Positions 35,815-44,929 of a DNA stretch of 64,000 bases are shown here, in pieces. The stretch covers positions 62,001 through 126,000 of the forward strand of contig NZ_CADCXY010000004.1 in assembly GCF_902806985.1 (NCBI RefSeq), read 5' to 3'. How positions within the stretch are numbered: the stretch's first letter is position 1; each line of letters starts with the position of its first letter. The notes under the pieces are model-generated. The model searched no databases. It was not told the DNA's origin and was given only the letters and a program-made list of their open reading frames with translations. Position numbers and translations under genes: made by a program. The DNA is from Pseudidiomarina piscicola. Lineage in GTDB: Bacteria > Pseudomonadota > Gammaproteobacteria > Enterobacterales > Alteromonadaceae.

Positions 35815-36348
35815 TCACGAAAAATTTTGAATTGCCTTGTAAAAGAAGTTCTTTGTCGCTTTAAACTTCGGCTTTGATGGTGGCTCAGGACTTCCGTGAT
35901 GATTTCCCGTTTCTGCATTTTTTGGGATCGCATTTTTATCTTTCTCTACTTTACGGTCCGCTTTAAACAGCTTGAGTAGCCAATCTGCTGCGTTATTTTT
36001 GCCTTCTCGCTTCGAACGATAACTCCGGCCAAGACTGTCAGATTCCTTGCGATCTTTTAAATACATATCGACCGCCCACTTGCGTAAACAAGTTCTGTAC
36101 TCCTCAAGCCCTTCATGTCTTGCAGTTGCTGCATTTTTAGGTTGCCCTCTCCGTTTTACATTCTCGTCGAAAACTGGCTCAACCGAGTCATAAACAGTGC
36201 CAGCTTTCTGCCGCAGCAATTCAATCTCGCTCCTTAGCAATTCCGCCTCGCGCTCAAACCCAGCATCTTTAACCCGCTGCAAGCTCTGCTCTATTTGCGC
36301 CAACCTGAGTGCATTGGGACCTTTGATAAACTCATCACGTTTACTCAT
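35815..36348 (-). CDS. Island protein of unknown function downstream of the integrase
   Basis: 177 residues from ATG 36348 (GGAGGTAGCG). Highly charged, with a coiled-coil-prone N-terminal part (LAQIEQSLQRVKDAGFEREAELLRSEIELLRQK) and a Lys-rich C-terminal tail. It overlaps the integrase stop by 8 bases, so it is translated with it. No family recognised. Confidence 0.7.
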   Translation of the reverse strand: MSKRDEFIKGPNALRLAQIEQSLQRVKDAGFEREAELLRSEIELLRQKAGTVYDSVEPVFDENVKRRGQPKNAATARHEGLEEYRTCLRKWAVDMYLKDRKESDSLGRSYRSKREGKNNAADWLLKLFKADRKVEKDKNAIPKNAETGNHHGSPEPPSKPKFKATKNFFYKAIQNFS

Positions 36349-37570
36349 CGCTACCTCCATGTATTAATGGTTCAAGAAAATTAGCTACTTTGCCGTTTGC
36401 TTCTCTGCGCTCTTCAAGGTAATCGTATTGATTGTAGACCTTCAAGACACCCCGCAGCTCATGATTCAAGCATCGCTCGGCAATGGCATCTGGCACTTTC
36501 AACTTAGCAAGCAATGTTCGATAGGTTCTGCGTAGGTCATGCACCGTAAAGTGGTCGACTCCAGCTGAACCAAGAACATTTGGGTAGGGCTTTTTCTTGC
36601 TATCAACTTTCTGTCCGAATAGTTTGGCTAACGCATGATTCAACGTATCGTCAGAAATATAGCCTCTTCTTTTGCTTCTTCTGCGCGAAGGAAACACATA
36701 TTCAGAGCCTGCACAGCGCACTTTTAGTTCTTCAATCACGGGTAGCATTTGATTTGGGATCGGCACCGTAATTGGCTTACTGGTTTTGTTCTCGGGAAAG
36801 AACCAAGTCTGGTTCTCTAAATCAATTTGTTCCCACCGCGACGATATGATTTCTGATTTGCGACAACCTAGGTGCAAGAGTAAAAGGCATGCAAGATAGT
36901 TGTCACGAGTGAAGATATCTTGTTGCTCGCGGAAAGTAGCAAATGCCACCTCTATTTCGGTCTCCGATAATGAGCGCTCTCGAGGCGAATAGTCTTGGCC
37001 AACATCGACTCCGGTAAAATAGATCGCTGGATTACTACTGACCAAATTTAGCTTGATGCCGTGGTTAAACATACGCTTCATTATGCTTAGCGCTCGCGCT
37101 GAGGTAGTCTTATTACCTGTCTGCTGCAGCTCATCGAGAACATTGCGAACATCAATCGGTGTAATGTCTTTTAGCGAATATTTGCCCAAGCGGCTCTTGA
37201 GGTAATTACGGTATACGCGCTCGTCATTGCCTGGATGCTTAACGCGGTTCTTTACTGCGCGGTCAAACCAGTCATTAAAAAGATCGTGAACTGTGTGAAT
37301 AGCACCGCCAGTTTCTCGACGACGCTCAAGCTGGGGGTCAATGCCATTCTTAACTTTTGAGCGAATTGCAGCAGCTTGAATCTTAGCGTCAGCCAATGAG
37401 CAGTTCGGATATCCTTCCAGCAAGGTGATGGTCTTGCGCTTGCCCGCATAGGTATATCGCACAAACCATGAAGCAGTACCTTGTTCAATTCTGAAATAGA
37501 GCCCATCACCCACACTTTTCCGAACGTCCTCTCCGGCTCTAAAAAGTGCTTTGATCTGACTACTATTCAT
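36341..37570 (-). CDS. P4-type tyrosine integrase targeting yicC
   Basis: A 409-residue integrase. An N-terminal DUF4102-like arm-binding domain (GDGLYFRIEQGTASWFVRYTYAGKRKTITLLEGYPNCSLADAK) precedes a core-binding domain and the catalytic domain with Arg in HLGCRKSEI, HDLRRTYRT, LNHELRG and the Tyr in VYNQYDY. ATG 37570 follows GGAGATAGTC. It starts about 180 bases from the yicC end, where the right attachment repeat lies, which strongly suggests it inserted the island there. Confidence 0.93.
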   Translation of the reverse strand: MNSSQIKALFRAGEDVRKSVGDGLYFRIEQGTASWFVRYTYAGKRKTITLLEGYPNCSLADAKIQAAAIRSKVKNGIDPQLERRRETGGAIHTVHDLFNDWFDRAVKNRVKHPGNDERVYRNYLKSRLGKYSLKDITPIDVRNVLDELQQTGNKTTSARALSIMKRMFNHGIKLNLVSSNPAIYFTGVDVGQDYSPRERSLSETEIEVAFATFREQQDIFTRDNYLACLLLLHLGCRKSEIISSRWEQIDLENQTWFFPENKTSKPITVPIPNQMLPVIEELKVRCAGSEYVFPSRRRSKRRGYISDDTLNHALAKLFGQKVDSKKKPYPNVLGSAGVDHFTVHDLRRTYRTLLAKLKVPDAIAERCLNHELRGVLKVYNQYDYLEERREANGKVANFLEPLIHGGSDE

Positions 37571-37623
37571 GACTATCTCCATGTGGTGACAAAACCTAAA
37601 GATGGAGACCCTATAAACTCTTT

Positions 37624-37642
37624 GTCACCACCCTTGTCACCA
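37624..37642. repeat. Right arm-type repeats (GTCACCA twice)
   Basis: GTCACCACCCTTGTCACCA, the partner of 21645-21663. A further inverted GGTGACA stands at 37585-37591 beside the integrase start, so the integrase promoter may lie under its own binding sites. Confidence 0.6.
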
Positions 37643-37749
37643 CAATATAGCGGACAATCACGAACATTGCATTACCATTAGATACGAAAAAGGCCGCAAT
37701 GACGCGACCTTATCCAAACTTAGTATACTTAACAAAACTTAACATGACC

Positions 37750-38613
37750 TTATTCGATGTTCTGGATCTGCTCCCGCATCTGCTCAATCAGCACCTTCAA
37801 CTCCACCGCAGCGGTGGTGATGTCGGTGTTGATAGACTTCGAGCCGAGAGTGTTCGCTTCGCGGTTGAATTCTTGCATCATGAAGTCAAGACGGCGGCCG
37901 CAGGCGCCACCTTTGCGCAAAATTTTGCGGGTTTCAACGACGTGGGTGTCGAGGCGATCGAGTTCTTCAGCAACGTCGGTTTTTTGCGCCAGCATCACCA
38001 TTTCGCTTTCCAGGCGTTGTGGGTCGAGCTCGACTTTGGCTTCCTCGAGTCGAGTAAGTAAGCGCTCACGTTGCCACTCAAGTACTTCCGGCATGCGTTT
38101 GCGCACAAACGCCGCCTGCTCTGATACGCCCTCTAGGCGCTCTTCAATGAGGCGTTCAAGGGCTTTACCTTCGCTTGAACGGTTGTCAATAAACTCAGCG
38201 ACGGCGGTATCAAATGCCGCGCGAACATCGCCTTGTATGGCGTCCATGTCGTCTTCACTTTGCGCCACTACTCCTGGCCAGCGCAGCACATCAAGCGGGT
38301 TAATTTGTGCCGATGCACTTTGGTTGGCGATCCAGTTGGCACTTGAAATCACGCTTTTCGCAAGCTCTTCGTTCAGTTGCAGGCTACCTTCCGCTTGCTC
38401 AGCAAAATGTACCCGCAGGTTGCATTCAACTTTGCCGCGCTGCAATTGTTTGCGCAACTTTTCGCGCAGCATGTTTTCCATCGAGCGAAATTGCTCGGGC
38501 ATACGAAAGTAGGTTTCCAAAAACCGTTGGTTTACCGAGCGCAGCTCCCACGTCACTGTGCCCCATTCGGCTTTGTGTTCGTGGCGCGCATATCCGGTCA
38601 TACTTTGAATCAT
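37750..38613 (-). CDS. yicC: YicC family endoribonuclease
   Basis: A 287-residue protein of the YicC/YloC family: MIQSMTGYARHEHKAEWGTVTWELRSVNQRFLETYFRMPEQFR at the N-terminus and RRLDFMMQEFNREANTLGSKS near the end. E. coli YicC is an RNase that affects small-RNA stability. An upstream start at 38667 is open, but ATG 38613 gives the conserved family start. Its final codons (QIQNIE) lie within the attachment repeat and so come from the island side of the junction; the protein end is preserved. It is divergent from rph. Confidence 0.94.
   Translation of the reverse strand: MIQSMTGYARHEHKAEWGTVTWELRSVNQRFLETYFRMPEQFRSMENMLREKLRKQLQRGKVECNLRVHFAEQAEGSLQLNEELAKSVISSANWIANQSASAQINPLDVLRWPGVVAQSEDDMDAIQGDVRAAFDTAVAEFIDNRSSEGKALERLIEERLEGVSEQAAFVRKRMPEVLEWQRERLLTRLEEAKVELDPQRLESEMVMLAQKTDVAEELDRLDTHVVETRKILRKGGACGRRLDFMMQEFNREANTLGSKSINTDITTAAVELKVLIEQMREQIQNIE
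37754..37770. other. Right attachment repeat within yicC
   Basis: TCGATGTTCTGGATCTG, the partner of 21565-21581. It spans the last codons of yicC, the usual target of this integrase group. Confidence 0.88.
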
Positions 38614-38733
38614 AATCTGGTGTCTCTTATCTAAAGTTGCCGACAGTTTAACATTGTTTTTCAGCACGCGGAATTTCGTCTGTAACTCTGCTATAATTCC
38701 CGCCCATCAAAAAGCTATCAAAGGAGCCTGCCC

Positions 38734-39447
38734 ATGCGTCCAAGTGGTCGTACTACCCAACAAATTCGTCCGGTGACCATTACTCGGAACTACACCTGTC
38801 ATGCTGAAGGCTCGGTACTCATTGAGTTTGGCGAAACCAAGGTGCTGTGTACCGCCAGTGTGGTGAAAGGCGTACCACGCTTTTTGAAAGGTAAAGGCCA
38901 GGGCTGGGTCACCGCCGAGTACGGCATGTTGCCACGGGCAACGCACACCCGTATGGACCGTGAAGCAGCGCGCGGTAAACAAGGTGGTCGCACCGTTGAA
39001 ATTCAACGCTTAATTGGTCGTTCATTGCGCGCTTGTGTCGACTTAAACGCCTTAGGTGAGAACTCGATCACCATCGACTGCGACGTGATTCAGGCGGACG
39101 GTGGTACGCGTACCGCGTCAATTACCGGTGCTTGCGTAGCATTAGTGGATGCGCTGAATTGGATGCGCAAAGAAGGCATGGTTAAAACCAATCCATTGAA
39201 AGGTTTAGTGGCCGCTATTTCTGTGGGCATGTACAACGGTCACGCAGTGGCCGACTTAGACTACCCAGAAGACTCCAAAGCCGAAACCGACATGAACGTA
39301 GTAATGACCGAGGCCGGCAAGTTCATTGAAGTACAAGGCACCGCCGAAGGCGAAGCCTTCTCGATGGAAGACATGAACGAAATGCTAGACCTAGCACGTC
39401 ACGCCATCCGCGAGCTTATGGACCTACAAAAACAAGCTCTCGCTTAA
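38734..39447 (+). CDS. rph: RNase PH
   Basis: A 237-residue phosphate-dependent 3' exonuclease that trims tRNA ends. It begins [21 protein letters not shown] and shows [42 protein letters not shown], the conserved core, then [26 protein letters not shown] precedes the ATG. pyrE follows 61 bases later as in many gammaproteobacteria. It is full length, unlike the frameshifted rph of E. coli K-12. Confidence 0.96.
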   Translation: MRPSGRTTQQIRPVTITRNYTCHAEGSVLIEFGETKVLCTASVVKGVPRFLKGKGQGWVTAEYGMLPRATHTRMDREAARGKQGGRTVEIQRLIGRSLRACVDLNALGENSITIDCDVIQADGGTRTASITGACVALVDALNWMRKEGMVKTNPLKGLVAAISVGMYNGHAVADLDYPEDSKAETDMNVVMTEAGKFIEVQGTAEGEAFSMEDMNEMLDLARHAIRELMDLQKQALA

Positions 39448-39466
39448 GGTTTGTTATTTTCACGAG

Positions 39467-39492
39467 TAACGAACAACGAACAACGAATAACG
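39467..39492. repeat. Period-7 tandem repeat between rph and pyrE
   Basis: Almost four copies of a 7-base unit (AACGAAC/AACGAAT) fill 26 bases of the rph-pyrE gap. No hairpin-plus-T-run attenuator like that of E. coli pyrE is seen here. Confidence 0.75.
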
Positions 39493-39508
39493 CTTTTGGG
39501 TTGTTAAC

Positions 39509-40153
39509 ATGAAAGACTATCAAAAAGACTTTATCAGCTTCGCCATCGCCCGTGGCGTCTTAAAATTCGGCCAGTTTACCCTAAAATCTGGCCGCACCAG
39601 CCCGTATTTTTTCAATGCGGGTTTATTCAATCAAGGCGCCGATCTGGCCCGGCTTGGCCGCTTTTATGCGGCCGCACTACAAGACAGCGGTGTCGATTAC
39701 GACGTGCTGTTTGGCCCCGCCTATAAAGGCATCCCGATTGCCACCGCGGCGGCGATTGCTTTGTATGACCGGTTCAACAAAGACGTACCTTACTGCTTTA
39801 ACCGCAAAGAGAAAAAAGACCACGGCGAAGGTGGCAACCTAGTAGGTTCGCCACTGCAAGGCAAAATTATGTTGGTCGACGATGTCATCACCGCAGGTAC
39901 CGCCATTCGTGAGTCAATGGAAATTGTCAAAGCGAATGATGCGGAACTCGCTGGGGTATTGATTGCGTTAGACCGGCAAGAAAAAGGCCAAGGCGAGCTA
40001 AGCGCGATTCAAGAAGTTGAGCGCGACTTTGCCACGAAGGTGGTGAGCATCGTTAAACTTAACGATGTGATCGAGTACTTACAAAACAGCCCCGAGCTGG
40101 CTGAGCATCTCGAGGCTGTTGCGGCTTACCGTGCGAAATACGGCGTCGCTTAA
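39509..40153 (+). CDS. pyrE: Orotate phosphoribosyltransferase
   Basis: A 214-residue enzyme converting orotate and PRPP to OMP in pyrimidine synthesis. The PRPP loop is [17 protein letters not shown], with [18 protein letters not shown] and the flexible-loop [13 protein letters not shown]. Its gene follows rph. It ends 3 bases before the convergent S51-like gene. Confidence 0.97.
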   Translation: MKDYQKDFISFAIARGVLKFGQFTLKSGRTSPYFFNAGLFNQGADLARLGRFYAAALQDSGVDYDVLFGPAYKGIPIATAAAIALYDRFNKDVPYCFNRKEKKDHGEGGNLVGSPLQGKIMLVDDVITAGTAIRESMEIVKANDAELAGVLIALDRQEKGQGELSAIQEVERDFATKVVSIVKLNDVIEYLQNSPELAEHLEAVAAYRAKYGVA

Positions 40154-40156
40154 TAC

Positions 40157-41830
40157 TTAAAAGCTCTTCGAAGGCGCGTATTGCAGGCCAATGCGCGCGT
40201 TCTGCACTTGGCATTCTGCGCCGGCTTTCTGGCTGGTCACACCTTCACCGCCGAGTAAGTTAAGCACGAACTGTTCTTGCTTCACTTCAATGCTGGCCCG
40301 ATCGTTACACAGTAAGCGCAAAGCATCGTACATACCACGGCCATCAAGGAAGTTAGTGGTCGGGTCTTCTTGCACTACTTTGGCACTGTCGGCAAAGCTT
40401 ATGTTATTCACCTCGTTGCCCTCAAGGGTGCCGGTAGCGCCGGCCATCAGGTAATGAAAGCTCGCGGCGACGGCGCGCTCGTTCTGCTGAGCACCCAAAG
40501 CGAAAAACACGCCACGTTCGCCCACCACTTTAAAGTGACCCGATTTTAAGTTAACCATGAGTGCGGTGGCAGCGTCGATGCCGACCGCCAGCGGTACACG
40601 GTTGGTCGCTGCAACACGCAGTAAGCGGCCATGATGCCCAGCCTCACCTACTTCGGTGTCTAAAGTGCCCCAACGGAATAGTCCGGCACCGCCGAGCGGA
40701 TGATAGGTGGTGCTGTTTTCATTTAAGCCGCGTGGGCAAGTGTCGTCCTTATGGCAACCATAGCCTGGCATTGGGGCCGCATGTGCGCCGTCTTTGAGGG
40801 CTTCGCGACTCGTTCCAGCCGATAGCACTGCTTTGCTAGTCAATACGTTCACCGCCATACCGGCGGCAGCCACCACCAGCTGTTCTTCTGCTACGCGCTC
40901 GGCAATGCCCACCGCCAGTGCGTTGGGCTCATTGAATGGCGTCATAAACAGCGGACGCAGTAGGTCTGGCGAGCCGTCGGCAATGAAAATAGCGTCGGCA
41001 TTACGAATTTGTGTCAAGGCGTCTCCGGTTTCACAAAACGCCAGCTGACGCAGGTGCAAGTCGCGATGAACCTTGCCACGACGATACGCGTCCATTTCAG
41101 TTTCACGGTACTCATCAAGGTCGTTGCAGGCCTTTGCGTCGCGCGCGGCGACTACCGCTTGGTCAAGTGGTAACCAAGAGGCATCGGCACCTGCGGCGGC
41201 AAAACTCTGTAAGTAATAATTCACTTTGTCGAGGCTGTCGCGCTGACCTGCTGTCATAACCAGCACATGCGGTGTTTCCGTATCACTAACCTTCGCCGCC
41301 TGACGCGTTACTTGGCGCAGTAAGCTCGTTTGCACGGTGTCTTTAGTGGCATCTAGGTTGATGCCATAGCGCGCACCATCAGGCACACGCATCTCTAGGT
41401 AATCAATGATCATGTTCCATTCGCGCTCAGACAACTGATCATACATGTAGCGTGTGGCACGGCGTGTGAACTCTTCTAAAAACACGCGCTCGGAAATCAC
41501 ATCTTGCTTCATACGGTCGTGCAACAGTTCTAAAGCTTCACGCAAGTCGTCACGAGTGTCACGACGCATCGGTGTCCAATTTCTATCATCTAACAGCCGT
41601 TCAACGTAAGACGAGCTCAAATTAACGTAGCGGTCGGACCGCATGGCATCGGTGTCGATCCAATCGGTGTCGTTACAACGCTGCCACGCCATGCTCGAAC
41701 ACACCTCTAGCGACTGGCCTAGGGCAATAAATGGAAAGAAATCGCTTTTGCTTTTGGGTTGAGCGGCAACGCTGCCTACAACCGTACCTGTGACTAAGGT
41801 CAGGCAAACAGCCAAAATGGACGTGCGCAT
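40157..41830 (-). CDS. Secreted cyanophycinase/S51-like protein lacking the catalytic serine
   Basis: A 557-residue exported protein (signal peptide to SVAAQ, about 24). After a helical N-terminal region, residues about 185-520 follow the S51/cyanophycinase plan: HVLVMTAGQ, ADAIFIADGSPDLLRPLF, and GGAGLFRWGTLDTE ... HHGRLLRVA ... PLAVGIDAATALMV. Where the family has G-[TN]-S-A-G with the nucleophile Ser, this protein reads AAAGMAVN, so the nucleophile is gone. The D-Q-H-F histidine loop is also changed (DTEVGEAGHH). It is probably a binding or otherwise repurposed protein. GGAGTAACTCG precedes the ATG. Confidence 0.75.
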   Translation of the reverse strand: MRTSILAVCLTLVTGTVVGSVAAQPKSKSDFFPFIALGQSLEVCSSMAWQRCNDTDWIDTDAMRSDRYVNLSSSYVERLLDDRNWTPMRRDTRDDLREALELLHDRMKQDVISERVFLEEFTRRATRYMYDQLSEREWNMIIDYLEMRVPDGARYGINLDATKDTVQTSLLRQVTRQAAKVSDTETPHVLVMTAGQRDSLDKVNYYLQSFAAAGADASWLPLDQAVVAARDAKACNDLDEYRETEMDAYRRGKVHRDLHLRQLAFCETGDALTQIRNADAIFIADGSPDLLRPLFMTPFNEPNALAVGIAERVAEEQLVVAAAGMAVNVLTSKAVLSAGTSREALKDGAHAAPMPGYGCHKDDTCPRGLNENSTTYHPLGGAGLFRWGTLDTEVGEAGHHGRLLRVAATNRVPLAVGIDAATALMVNLKSGHFKVVGERGVFFALGAQQNERAVAASFHYLMAGATGTLEGNEVNNISFADSAKVVQEDPTTNFLDGRGMYDALRLLCNDRASIEVKQEQFVLNLLGGEGVTSQKAGAECQVQNARIGLQYAPSKSF

Positions 41831-41990
41831 CGAGTTACTCCTAATGACTTGCGTGTCTTGATGACGACTTGGTAACGACTTGATTACTTACGATGGCGCC
41901 AAGTGTAACACCTTTTCTTCGACAACCGAGGTGCTATACTTCCTCGGCATTTATGATCTAACTTAATAGACCTAACAGAGACCTTAAAAG

Positions 41991-43472
41991 TTGCACTATT
42001 TTCGTAGACTTTCTGCCACCTCGCTGTTCACACTAATGCTGCTGTGTTGTACCTCTGCGTTGGCGCAAACCCCTGCACCAGATGAAGGGCAAAACGCACC
42101 CGAGCGGCCTAAAGAGTTGGTGTTTCGCAAGCCGGTCTCATCGCCTATCGCCGACTTCGTGGTGCAGCTATTTCGCGAGGCCTATGCGCAGCTCGGTATT
42201 CAGTTACGCTTTGAAGAGATGCCTCGTAATCGCAGTTTAACCGAAGCGAATAATGGTCGTATTGCGGGTGAACTAGGTCGCATTCCACGTTTACACGATG
42301 AGTACACTAATTTAGTGCGGGTGAACTTCCGGCTTTATGAATCGGAAGTAGTGATGATCGCCGATCGTCGGGAATGTGGGCTATGTGGCTTTTCAACCAT
42401 TGATAGCTTTGCCTACATTGGCGGCACTCAGTCGGTTGAAGCGGTACTTAACGAGCGCGCTATTGATCTGCCGAACATACAAGTGGTCGACCTTGCCCAA
42501 TTAAAGCTGCTATTTAACAACCAACGCGTCGACGCTATTTTAGTTAATGATTTTGAAGCTGAACAGCTGAATCTCGACAGCGACTACACGATTTCAGTGC
42601 CCTACAAGCGGAATAGTGGTTATCACTTTTTACATAAGAAATATGCCTTCTTAGTGCCACAAATTGAAGCCATTCTCGGCGAAATGCTGACCAGCGGTCG
42701 CGTACTTGAAATAATACAAGAAAACCAAGCACAAATTCGCACCACCCCTGGTTTTGAGCAAGCGCCGCAGTTTGGTCATGTGCGTTTAACGGCAGGCCTG
42801 TGGCCAGAGTATACGAACCCCGATGGCACCGGCTCTTATTGGGACGTAGTCGAGAAAATATTTGCGCCCGTTTCCTCACAGTTAAGTTTACAGACCAATA
42901 CCTTCCATCGCGCCTATCGCGGCATCGATGGCAATCGCTTTGATGCGTTTGTCGGTGCCTTAGGCCAACAAATTCCAACTGACACTATTTTGTCACGCAA
43001 TCATATTGATTTTGACAGTCCGTTGTTTCTATTCGCAGCCTCAGACCAAGCCCTTGAGCAAGTTTTGAAAGGCACCATGAGACAACCTATTTGCCATGTC
43101 GCAGGCTACGATTATCAAGACTTACTGCCAGCGCAGCTCAACTATTATTCAGCCAGCAGTCAGCTTGATTGTTTTGCAATGCTCGACATGAATCGAATGG
43201 GTGCGGTGATCAGTTACCCTGAGAACGCGCCCGATTGGACCAATTCACCCTATAGCATGGTAAAATTACGCGACGCTGTGCCTATTTATGTGGTGTTTCA
43301 GAAAACCCCTCGTGGCTATCACCTGCGCGACTGGTTTGATACGAAGTTTCGTGAAATGGTGAGAACGGGCGCCATTAAAGACCTTTACTCTGAGCAGATG
43401 CTGCAACGCGCTTATTTAAATTTGAGTTTACCCGACGCTCGGCAAACGCCGGTTAAAGCACCGACAAGGTAA
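41991..43472 (+). CDS. Periplasmic protein with two substrate-binding (SBP_bac_3-like) domains
   Basis: A 493-residue secreted protein; the signal peptide ends TSALA (about 25). Two consecutive solute-binding-like lobes can be traced: the first with [43 protein letters not shown], the second beginning [28 protein letters not shown]. No transporter genes are near, so it may be a sensor-like or orphan binding protein. The start appears to be TTG 41991; no ATG fits a signal peptide as well. Confidence 0.75.
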   Translation: MHYFRRLSATSLFTLMLLCCTSALAQTPAPDEGQNAPERPKELVFRKPVSSPIADFVVQLFREAYAQLGIQLRFEEMPRNRSLTEANNGRIAGELGRIPRLHDEYTNLVRVNFRLYESEVVMIADRRECGLCGFSTIDSFAYIGGTQSVEAVLNERAIDLPNIQVVDLAQLKLLFNNQRVDAILVNDFEAEQLNLDSDYTISVPYKRNSGYHFLHKKYAFLVPQIEAILGEMLTSGRVLEIIQENQAQIRTTPGFEQAPQFGHVRLTAGLWPEYTNPDGTGSYWDVVEKIFAPVSSQLSLQTNTFHRAYRGIDGNRFDAFVGALGQQIPTDTILSRNHIDFDSPLFLFAASDQALEQVLKGTMRQPICHVAGYDYQDLLPAQLNYYSASSQLDCFAMLDMNRMGAVISYPENAPDWTNSPYSMVKLRDAVPIYVVFQKTPRGYHLRDWFDTKFREMVRTGAIKDLYSEQMLQRAYLNLSLPDARQTPVKAPTR

Positions 43473-43501
43473 CTCATAGAACTTCTCAAGGACGCTGGTT
43501 A

Positions 43502-43966
43502 ATGTTTCATATCGCTCTGCACACACCGGTCATGCCGGCCAATACAGGGAATATTATTCGCCTGACCGCCAACAATGGCTGTCTGTTGCATTTGATTGAA
43601 CCTTTAGGCTTCGACTTTGAGGAGAAGAAGCTACGCCGCGCGGGGCTAGACTACCACGACTTGAGTAAGGTCATGCGCTACCCCAATTTTGCTGCGTTCC
43701 AAGAGGCAATGGGCGAGCGACCTATGTTTGCCTGCACCACCAAAGGTAGCCATTGTTATACGGAATCACGTTACCCCGATGAGTCGGTGTTGTTATTCGG
43801 CTCTGAAACCCAAGGGCTACCCGATGATGTAATGGCGCAGTTTAGCGCTAGCCAGCGCATTCGTATTCCGATGATGCCTAATAATCGTTCACTTAACCTT
43901 GCCAATGCGGTGGCGATTATCAGCTACGAAGCTTGGCGCCAGCATGATTTTGCCGGAGGCAGTTAA
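43502..43966 (+). CDS. trmL: tRNA (cytidine/uridine-34 2'-O)-methyltransferase
   Basis: A 154-residue SPOUT methyltransferase that modifies the wobble base of tRNA-Leu. It has [31 protein letters not shown] and [20 protein letters not shown], the three SPOUT motifs of TrmL. AAGGA lies upstream of the ATG. fieF begins directly after its stop. Confidence 0.95.
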   Translation: MFHIALHTPVMPANTGNIIRLTANNGCLLHLIEPLGFDFEEKKLRRAGLDYHDLSKVMRYPNFAAFQEAMGERPMFACTTKGSHCYTESRYPDESVLLFGSETQGLPDDVMAQFSASQRIRIPMMPNNRSLNLANAVAIISYEAWRQHDFAGGS

Positions 43967-44929
43967 TTGACTAAAAAGGTAGCGTCGCGCCCCGAGCGCG
44001 ATTATGCATTCTGGGTAAAAACCGCGACACGCGCATCGGTTTCTGTAGCGCTGACGCTGATTGTGGTCAAGCTATGGGCGTGGGTGAGTACCGATGCTTC
44101 GAGCATGCTGGCATCGGCTACGGACTCATTACTCGACAGCCTGGCTTCATTGTTTACCTTTTTCTCGGTGCGCTATGCGCTGCAGCCAGCCGACCATGAA
44201 CACCGTTTTGGTCATGGTAAAGCCGAGTCACTGGCGGCGTTAGTGCAGTCGGCGCTGATCACAGGGTCGGCCCTACTGCTACTTATCCACAGTGCGCAAC
44301 AATGGTACCAAGGCGGCGCGGTCGCTAAGCCAACGCTGGGCATTTATGTCTCAATTTTTGCCATCGCCGTGACGCTTGGCTTGGTATTGCTGCAACGGGT
44401 GGCGATTAAACATACCCAGTCAAAAGCAATTGCCGCAGACCACCTCCATTTTCAGTCTGACTTACTGCTAAATACTGCGGTCATCGTTGCGCTTGGGCTA
44501 AGTGCTTATGGCTTCTATTGGGCTGATAGTGTTTTTGCGATTTTAATTGCAGTGTATTTGGCCTACGGCGCTATAAAAATTGGCTGGGATGCCTTTCAAG
44601 GGCTTATGGATCGTGAATTACCCGACGCTGACAAAGAAAAAATTGTGGCTGTATTAGCCGCCACTAAGGGGATTCATGGCTGGCATGATTTGCGTACGCG
44701 TGCGTCAGGGCCAGTGCGATTTATTCAGTGTCATGTTGAGCTCGACGACCATTTGTCGCTACGTCAGGCCCATGATATTGCTGACCATGCCGAGCAAGAG
44801 CTACGTGAACTGTTTCATGAAACGGATGTGATCATTCACATGGACCCGCTTTCTGCGGTGCCCGATCACCCGCAAACCAGCGAATCAGCCGCTCAACCAC
44901 CGGCTTGCGATAACGATCACTCTCGATAA
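43967..44929 (+). CDS. fieF: Cation diffusion facilitator (FieF-like)
   Basis: A 320-residue transporter that exports Fe2+/Zn2+ using the proton gradient. Six membrane helices occupy residues about 20-210. Metal-site motifs DSLLDSLAS and HEHRFGHGKAE (second helix and loop) and AADHLHFQSDLL (fifth helix) match FieF. The C-terminal domain (about 210-300) is the usual cytoplasmic metal-binding part. The start is TTG 43967 with GGAGG 7 bases upstream. Its last 98 bases overlap the convergent hydrolase gene. Confidence 0.92.
   Translation: MTKKVASRPERDYAFWVKTATRASVSVALTLIVVKLWAWVSTDASSMLASATDSLLDSLASLFTFFSVRYALQPADHEHRFGHGKAESLAALVQSALITGSALLLLIHSAQQWYQGGAVAKPTLGIYVSIFAIAVTLGLVLLQRVAIKHTQSKAIAADHLHFQSDLLLNTAVIVALGLSAYGFYWADSVFAILIAVYLAYGAIKIGWDAFQGLMDRELPDADKEKIVAVLAATKGIHGWHDLRTRASGPVRFIQCHVELDDHLSLRQAHDIADHAEQELRELFHETDVIIHMDPLSAVPDHPQTSESAAQPPACDNDHSR

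Noticed and set aside
37757-38512. 251-codon open frame opposite yicC
   Set aside because: Ser/Arg-rich antisense shadow of yicC; no recognisable protein features.
40056-40327. Overlap of pyrE with a frame on the other strand as a frameshift signal
   Set aside because: pyrE and the S51-like gene each have clean ends three bases apart; nothing indicates a frameshift.
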